From positions 1 through 52,700 of the forward strand of contig NZ_QAOO01000020.1 of NCBI RefSeq assembly GCF_003051105.1: a stretch of 52,700 nucleotides of DNA, written 5' to 3'. How positions within the stretch are numbered: position 1 is the first letter of the stretch; every line of letters begins with the position of its first letter. The notes under the pieces were generated by a model that was given only the letters and a program-made list of their open reading frames with translations, had not been told where the DNA came from and searched no databases. Position numbers and translations under genes: made by a program. The stretch is from Nitrosomonas nitrosa. GTDB lineage: Bacteria > Pseudomonadota > Gammaproteobacteria > Burkholderiales > Nitrosomonadaceae. This document shows, one piece after another, positions 48,287-52,700 of the stretch.

Positions 48287-48727
48287 ATGCTGATAAATGA
48301 AGCTTATGCCCAAGCGGCAACTAGCACACAAGCCGAGCCAAGTTTGATGAGCCTTCTGCCATTAATTGGTATTCTCGTTATCTTTTACTTTTTGTTGATT
48401 CGCCCACAAACCAAGCGTGCAAAAGAACAGAAATTGATGAGGGAAGGTTTGCAAAAAGGGGATGAAGTGATTATCAGTGGAGGGGAATTAGGCCGTGTTA
48501 CAAGTGTAGGAGAAAGCTACATTACTCTGGAAATTGCCCCCAATATTGAAATTACCGTGCTCAAAGCAGGCGTACAAACCTTATTACCGAAAGGGACATT
48601 AAAAAATATCGATACAGGTAAAGGCAACAAAATGCCTAAAAATAACAAACCACAAAAAGCAAGTGATACCCAAGAAAGTGATAGCGAAGATAGCAACGCG
48701 ACATCTTCCAACGAATCACAAAAATAA
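48287..48727 (+). CDS. yajC: Preprotein translocase subunit YajC
   Basis: YajC is a small inner-membrane part of the SecDF-YajC complex. The 146-residue protein has one membrane helix (LIGILVIFYFLLIRPQTKRA, with the diagnostic RPQxKR end). LQKGDEVIISGGELGRVTSV follows in the cytoplasm. The last 40 residues are a polar, Lys/Ser/Asp-rich tail, longer than in E. coli YajC. GGGAG lies ten bases before the ATG. secD and secF follow. tgt, a frequent upstream neighbour, is absent here; tRNA-fMet lies there on the other strand. Confidence 0.95.
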   Translation: MLINEAYAQAATSTQAEPSLMSLLPLIGILVIFYFLLIRPQTKRAKEQKLMREGLQKGDEVIISGGELGRVTSVGESYITLEIAPNIEITVLKAGVQTLLPKGTLKNIDTGKGNKMPKNNKPQKASDTQESDSEDSNATSSNESQK

Positions 48728-48816
48728 ACTACGCCAGATAAAAGCTAATGATCCAAATGGTTCAAGCTCATCTCAATCTAATCACTTTTGTCCTCTGTCT
48801 TTAATCAATTAATATC

Positions 48817-50664
48817 ATGAACCGCTACCCTGTCTGGAAAAATTTGATTGTTGTGATTTCGCTTCTGATTGGTCTTCTGTATACCTTACCTAATTTTTTT
48901 GGTGAGTCGCCTGCAATACAAATTTCACCCTTACGGATCACAGCGGAAACGGGCACCACACTGCTACAGAAAATAGAAGAAACGCTTAAAAAGCATGGCA
49001 TCGATACCAATGGTGCCATTGTTGAAGGAAATAGCATTAAAGTCCGTTTTACCGACACCGATATTCAAATTAAAGCTAGAGACATTTTGCAATCTGAGTT
49101 GGGCGCAGATTACATTGTCGCACTCAATCTCATTCCTAACTCTCCTCAGTGGCTAACGAGTATTGGTGCGCTTCCCATGTATCTAGGGCTTGATTTACGG
49201 GGTGGCGTTCATTTTATGCTGGAAGTTGATATGAATGGCGCATTATCCAAGTCTCTAGATCGATATAGTGCCGATATTCGCAGCAATTTGCGCGAATTGA
49301 GAATTCCTTCGGCAGGATTAGATCGGGATAATTCTCAACTCGTTATCAAATTTAGAGACGAGCAATCACGTTCAAAAGCAGAAACAGAACTCAAAAAATT
49401 ATATGCCGATCTAGAGCTGCGCACACAAGATACCGATAGAGATTTCCGTTTGCTTGCAACTGTCAAGCCGGATGCGCATACCCGTATGCAAAGTGCTGCC
49501 TTACAACAAAACATTACCACTTTACGCAATCGTATTAATGAGCTCGGTGTGGCGGAACCAATCATTCAGCAGGCTGGTTCTGATCGGGTCATCGTGCAGC
49601 TGCCTGGCGTGCAAGACACAGCCAAAGCTAAAGATATTTTGGGTAGAACGGCCACCTTGGAAATTCGGATGGTCGATGATGAAAGTGATCTCGAGACTGC
49701 TTTGCAAGGCCAGGTTCCCTTTGGGGCCGAATTATTCACTGAACGTGGAGGAAATCCGCTTCTAGTCAAAAAACAAGTTTTACTGACAGGTGATCGCATC
49801 ACGGATGCACAACCTGGTTTTGACAGCGATAACCAGCCTGCGGTACATGTCACACTTGATAGCAATGGCGCACGGATTTTCAAACAACTCACCCGCGCCA
49901 ATGTCGGTAAGCGAATGGCTATTTTGCTCGTTGAAAAGAATCACTCAGAAGTGATTACTGCACCGGTGATACGTGAAGAAATTGGTGGAGGGCGTGTCCA
50001 AATTAGTGGTCGCATGAGTAGCACAGAGGCACGCGACGTAGCCTTGCTATTAAGAGCAGGCGCACTTGCCGCACCAATGGAAATCATTGAAGAACGAACC
50101 GTTGGGCCGAGCCTGGGTGCAGATAACATTTCGAGAGGATTCAATTCGACCTTATTTGGATTCCTGGCGGTAGCACTATTCATCATGCTTTACTATCAGG
50201 CGTTTGGCGTCATCTCCGTTCTTGCCCTCAGTGCAAATTTATTGCTTCTGATCAGTTTACTTTCGATTCTACAAGCTACGCTCACGCTCCCTGGCATGGC
50301 AGCGATTGCACTAACGCTTGGGATGGCAATTGATGCAAACATTCTTATCAACGAACGAATTCGAGAAGAACTTCGTAGTGGCGTATCTCCCCACATTGCC
50401 ATTAATGCGGGCTATGAACGCGCATTCGGCACGATCTTGGATTCGAATATTACCACGTTGATTGCAGGTATTGCCTTGTTTGCTTTTGGTTCAGGTCCAG
50501 TCAAGGGATTTGCCGTAGTATTATGCCTAGGTATTCTTACATCCGTCTTCAGTGCTGTAACAATTTCACGCGCCATGGTCAATCTGATTTATGGTAATCA
50601 GCGTAAATTAGAAAAAATCTCGATTGGTGCAGTCTGGAAACCTAAAACCTCAAAGCGCTCGTAA
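48817..50664 (+). CDS. secD: Protein translocase subunit SecD
   Basis: SecD uses proton motive force to help release exported proteins. The 615-residue protein has the N-terminal helix and the first D1 motif GLDLRGGVHFMLEVDM. The large periplasmic P1 domain includes RNRINELGVAEPIIQQ. The RND-type C-terminal helices include GMAAIALTLGMAIDANILIN (D4 region) and RIREELRSG. Length and domain order are standard. It follows yajC by 89 bases and precedes secF by 84. Confidence 0.96.
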   Translation: MNRYPVWKNLIVVISLLIGLLYTLPNFFGESPAIQISPLRITAETGTTLLQKIEETLKKHGIDTNGAIVEGNSIKVRFTDTDIQIKARDILQSELGADYIVALNLIPNSPQWLTSIGALPMYLGLDLRGGVHFMLEVDMNGALSKSLDRYSADIRSNLRELRIPSAGLDRDNSQLVIKFRDEQSRSKAETELKKLYADLELRTQDTDRDFRLLATVKPDAHTRMQSAALQQNITTLRNRINELGVAEPIIQQAGSDRVIVQLPGVQDTAKAKDILGRTATLEIRMVDDESDLETALQGQVPFGAELFTERGGNPLLVKKQVLLTGDRITDAQPGFDSDNQPAVHVTLDSNGARIFKQLTRANVGKRMAILLVEKNHSEVITAPVIREEIGGGRVQISGRMSSTEARDVALLLRAGALAAPMEIIEERTVGPSLGADNISRGFNSTLFGFLAVALFIMLYYQAFGVISVLALSANLLLLISLLSILQATLTLPGMAAIALTLGMAIDANILINERIREELRSGVSPHIAINAGYERAFGTILDSNITTLIAGIALFAFGSGPVKGFAVVLCLGILTSVFSAVTISRAMVNLIYGNQRKLEKISIGAVWKPKTSKRS

Positions 50665-50748
50665 CCAATTACAATTGATATTGCGCCTCATATTCTCAAA
50701 TCAGTATTAGAAACGGCTCTCAAGCAGCTATTCAGGACTCTCAAAACC

Positions 50749-51681
50749 ATGGAATTTTTTAGATTTGAACGCGATATTCCCTTCATGAGCTGGGGGAAAT
50801 ATACCACTACCATTTCTGTCATCACTTTTGTTCTTGCCATTTTCTTTTTATCTACAAGAGGTTTAAACCTGGGTGTTGACTTTACTGGCGGAACAGTGCT
50901 GGAAGTCAGTTATTCACAACCAGCCGATCTGGGTGCGATTCGTTCGGTGCTTAATACATTGGAGATCACCGATGTTTCAGTTCAGAACTTCGGTAGTTCG
51001 CGCGATGTATTGATTAGGTTACCCGCTAAACATGAACTCTCCAGTACCAAATTATCAGAATTTGTGATAGACGCTTTAAAGAATGCCGATCACACTATCG
51101 AAATTCGCCGAATTGAATTCGTTGGCCCTCAAGTTGGCCAGGAATTACTTGAAAATGGCGCATTGGCCTTGCTGTTTGTTTCACTCGGCATTGTGGCGTA
51201 TCTTGCAGTGCGCTTTGAATGGAAATTCGGTGTTGCAGGCATCATTGCGAATTTCCATGATGTTATCATCATTCTAGGTTTCTTCGCTTACTTCCAATGG
51301 GAATTTTCTTTGACCGTTTTAGCTGCCGTGCTTGCGATCTTGGGTTATTCAGTTAATGAGTCGGTCGTCATATTCGATCGAATCCGAGAAAATTTTCGTA
51401 AACTACGCAAGGCGCCTGTTACACAAGTTATTGACAATGCGATTACTCGCACCATGTCTCGTACTATCATTACACATGGCAGCACTCAAATGGTCGTTAT
51501 TGCGATGCTGCTCTTCGGTGGTGAAGCACTTTACTATTTTGCGCTTGCATTGACCATCGGCATTCTATTCGGCATTTACTCTTCGACGCTAGTTGCCAGC
51601 CCAATACTCATGCTACTAGGCGTCAAGCGCGAAGATCTTGTAAAACCAGAAAAAAAGCAGCAAGAAGAAGCCCTGCCATAA
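50749..51681 (+). CDS. secF: Protein translocase subunit SecF
   Basis: This is the SecD partner, 310 residues. It has NLGVDFTGGTVLEVSY (D1 motif), a short periplasmic domain, and EFVGPQVGQELLENGALALL before the C-terminal helices. SVNESVVIFDRIRENFRK is the D4-D5 hallmark. ITRTMSRTIITHGSTQM also matches the family. It ends with a Lys/Glu-rich tail. It sits in the usual yajC-secD-secF order. Confidence 0.96.
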   Translation: MEFFRFERDIPFMSWGKYTTTISVITFVLAIFFLSTRGLNLGVDFTGGTVLEVSYSQPADLGAIRSVLNTLEITDVSVQNFGSSRDVLIRLPAKHELSSTKLSEFVIDALKNADHTIEIRRIEFVGPQVGQELLENGALALLFVSLGIVAYLAVRFEWKFGVAGIIANFHDVIIILGFFAYFQWEFSLTVLAAVLAILGYSVNESVVIFDRIRENFRKLRKAPVTQVIDNAITRTMSRTIITHGSTQMVVIAMLLFGGEALYYFALALTIGILFGIYSSTLVASPILMLLGVKREDLVKPEKKQQEEALP

Positions 51682-51722
51682 TTTGCGGCAATCCACTTCA
51701 ATTCTAATTTAGGTCGTTACTT

Positions 51723-52325
51723 TTGTACGAGATCATTAACTGGATAGTGCAAACTGTTGGTGCACTTGGCTATCCAGGAATTTTTATAATGATGGCATTA
51801 GAATCCAGTTTTGTTCCTTTTCCTAGCGAAGTCGTAATGATTCCTGCCGGTTACCTTGCTTCCAAAGGAGAAATGAACATTTTCGCTGCGATTCTCAGTG
51901 GTATTGCGGGCAGTTTGGCTGGCGCTTTATTTAATTATTATTTAGCAGTTAGATTCGGGCGGCCGTTCCTTATCCAGTATGGCAGATATGTTATGTTTAG
52001 CGAGATTACAATGCAAAAAATGGAAGATTTTTTTGCGCGCCATGGCCATATCTCTACTTTTACAGGGCGACTCATACCAGTCGTGCGACAATATATCTCA
52101 CTTCCTGCCGGATTAGCAAAAATGGATTTAGCGGTATTTAGTATTTATACCAGTCTCGGTGCAGGAATCTGGGTCATTATTTTGGCGTTACTCGGCTATT
52201 ACATTGGTGCCAATGAGCATCTGATTAAGGAATACCTGCATAACATTATCGCGATATTAATCGTTGCGTGTGCGATCTGCATAGGGGTTTATTGGCATTA
52301 CCAAAAGAATCGAAGGAAACCTTAA
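51723..52325 (+). CDS. DedA family membrane protein
   Basis: The 200-residue inner-membrane protein is of the DedA/SNARE-associated (VTT) family, linked to polyprenyl- and phospholipid flipping and envelope homeostasis. [20 protein letters not shown] runs into [34 protein letters not shown] and [16 protein letters not shown] are the conserved second half, with the essential Arg residues. The start is TTG with AGGT about nine bases upstream. It lies 41 bases after secF and is probably cotranscribed. Confidence 0.88.
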   Translation: MYEIINWIVQTVGALGYPGIFIMMALESSFVPFPSEVVMIPAGYLASKGEMNIFAAILSGIAGSLAGALFNYYLAVRFGRPFLIQYGRYVMFSEITMQKMEDFFARHGHISTFTGRLIPVVRQYISLPAGLAKMDLAVFSIYTSLGAGIWVIILALLGYYIGANEHLIKEYLHNIIAILIVACAICIGVYWHYQKNRRKP

Positions 52326-52529
52326 TCTACGAGTATCTCTAAAGAACTATATTTTGTCACAATACCTCGTATAGGCTGCGTCAGTATTTTTTGTTCTCAC
52401 CCCATCTTGTTTAAATCTACGAACTTTTAGAGGTACTCCTAAATCCCATTATTTAGTCAGGTATCGTTGCGCAGGTCAGAGAAGATTGGATATCTCACGC
52501 ATTATCGTCGTCTACCTCTGACATGCTGG
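52326..52529. other. Short region between converging genes, no feature recognised
   Basis: About 200 bases separate the dedA stop and the stop of the last minus-strand gene. I see no strong hairpin with a T-run, although a terminator is expected here. Confidence 0.4.
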
Positions 52530-52700
52530 CTACGCAGCTTCGGTATTATTTTTATTACTACCACCACTGCGCATGAAGAAGAAGCCGACGCCTGCTATCA
52601 AGAGTACTGCACCAATGATATAAGGCATATTTGATTTACCCCCTGTTCCCACTGCAAATGGGAAGCGGGATACATATTCAACACCTTCTCCCTTTACTGT
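52530..52700 (-). CDS. C-terminal end of an unidentified membrane-anchored protein (partial)
   Basis: 56 codons run from the window edge to TAG at 52530-52532. They read YVSRFPFAVGTGGKSN, then one hydrophobic helix (MPYIIGAVLLIAGVGFFFMR), then a short polar tail ending NNTEAA. This is the form of a protein held in the membrane by a C-terminal helix, with the bulk outside on the upstream side. Coding is supported by the codon pattern and helix. The family cannot be named from this fragment. Confidence 0.6.
   Translation of the reverse strand, partial: TVKGEGVEYVSRFPFAVGTGGKSNMPYIIGAVLLIAGVGFFFMRSGGSNKNNTEAA

Overview
The window looks like chromosome from a betaproteobacterium, most likely a Nitrosomonas-type ammonia oxidiser. 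This is inferred from gene content and protein style: an exosortase-type O-glycosylation ligase, methylthioinosine phosphorylase next to hpt and ligA, HemJ, an OprO/OprP-like porin, and a short SRP RNA beside dnaX. No ribosomal RNA or species marker is present, so the genus is not proven.

Layout. 1-880: 3' parts of two group II introns, apparently one nested inside the reverse transcriptase gene of the other; that gene is also frameshifted. 1.0-9.7 kb: housekeeping and envelope genes (2-hydroxyacid dehydrogenase, DUF819 membrane protein, SGNH hydrolase, a zinc-site-degenerate Hsp33, a membrane diguanylate cyclase with a lipoprotein, a CPBP protein, a lipid kinase). 9.8-14.9 kb: a phosphate-selective-type porin behind a triple Pho box, a P-type cation ATPase and a small periplasmic phosphatase. 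15.0-22.8 kb: a minus-strand surface-polysaccharide locus (deacetylase, O-glycosylation ligase, a 1133-residue VanZ/ligase fusion, a beta-helix protein). 23.1-27.4 kb: hemJ, then a compact ligA-hpt-MTI phosphorylase-def operon. 27.6-33.4 kb: a four-gene operon of GMC oxidoreductase, alpha/beta hydrolase, acetoacetate-decarboxylase-like protein and patatin phospholipase. The first and last proteins share an unnamed accessory domain of about 170 residues. This is the best candidate for an undescribed system. 33.6-41.9 kb: a small membrane protein, a NUDIX hydrolase, a coupled secreted protein/matrixin pair, L,D-transpeptidase, tadA, prmB, rluB, ybaB, dnaX and the SRP RNA.

42.0-48.0 kb is an accessory island between the SRP RNA and tRNA-fMet. 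It holds two different Fic proteins, a HipBA toxin-antitoxin pair, a nonsense-interrupted three-repeat protein and a MobC-like mobilisation remnant. A 10-bp copy of the tRNA 3' end sits at its far edge, as expected of a decayed tRNA-targeted element. Palindromic operator-like arrays precede fic1, hipB and fic2.

48.3-52.7 kb: yajC-secD-secF (Sec translocon accessory complex), a DedA-family protein, and the 3' end of an unidentified membrane-anchored protein on the minus strand.

All assignments come from reading motifs and domain order; no database search was run.
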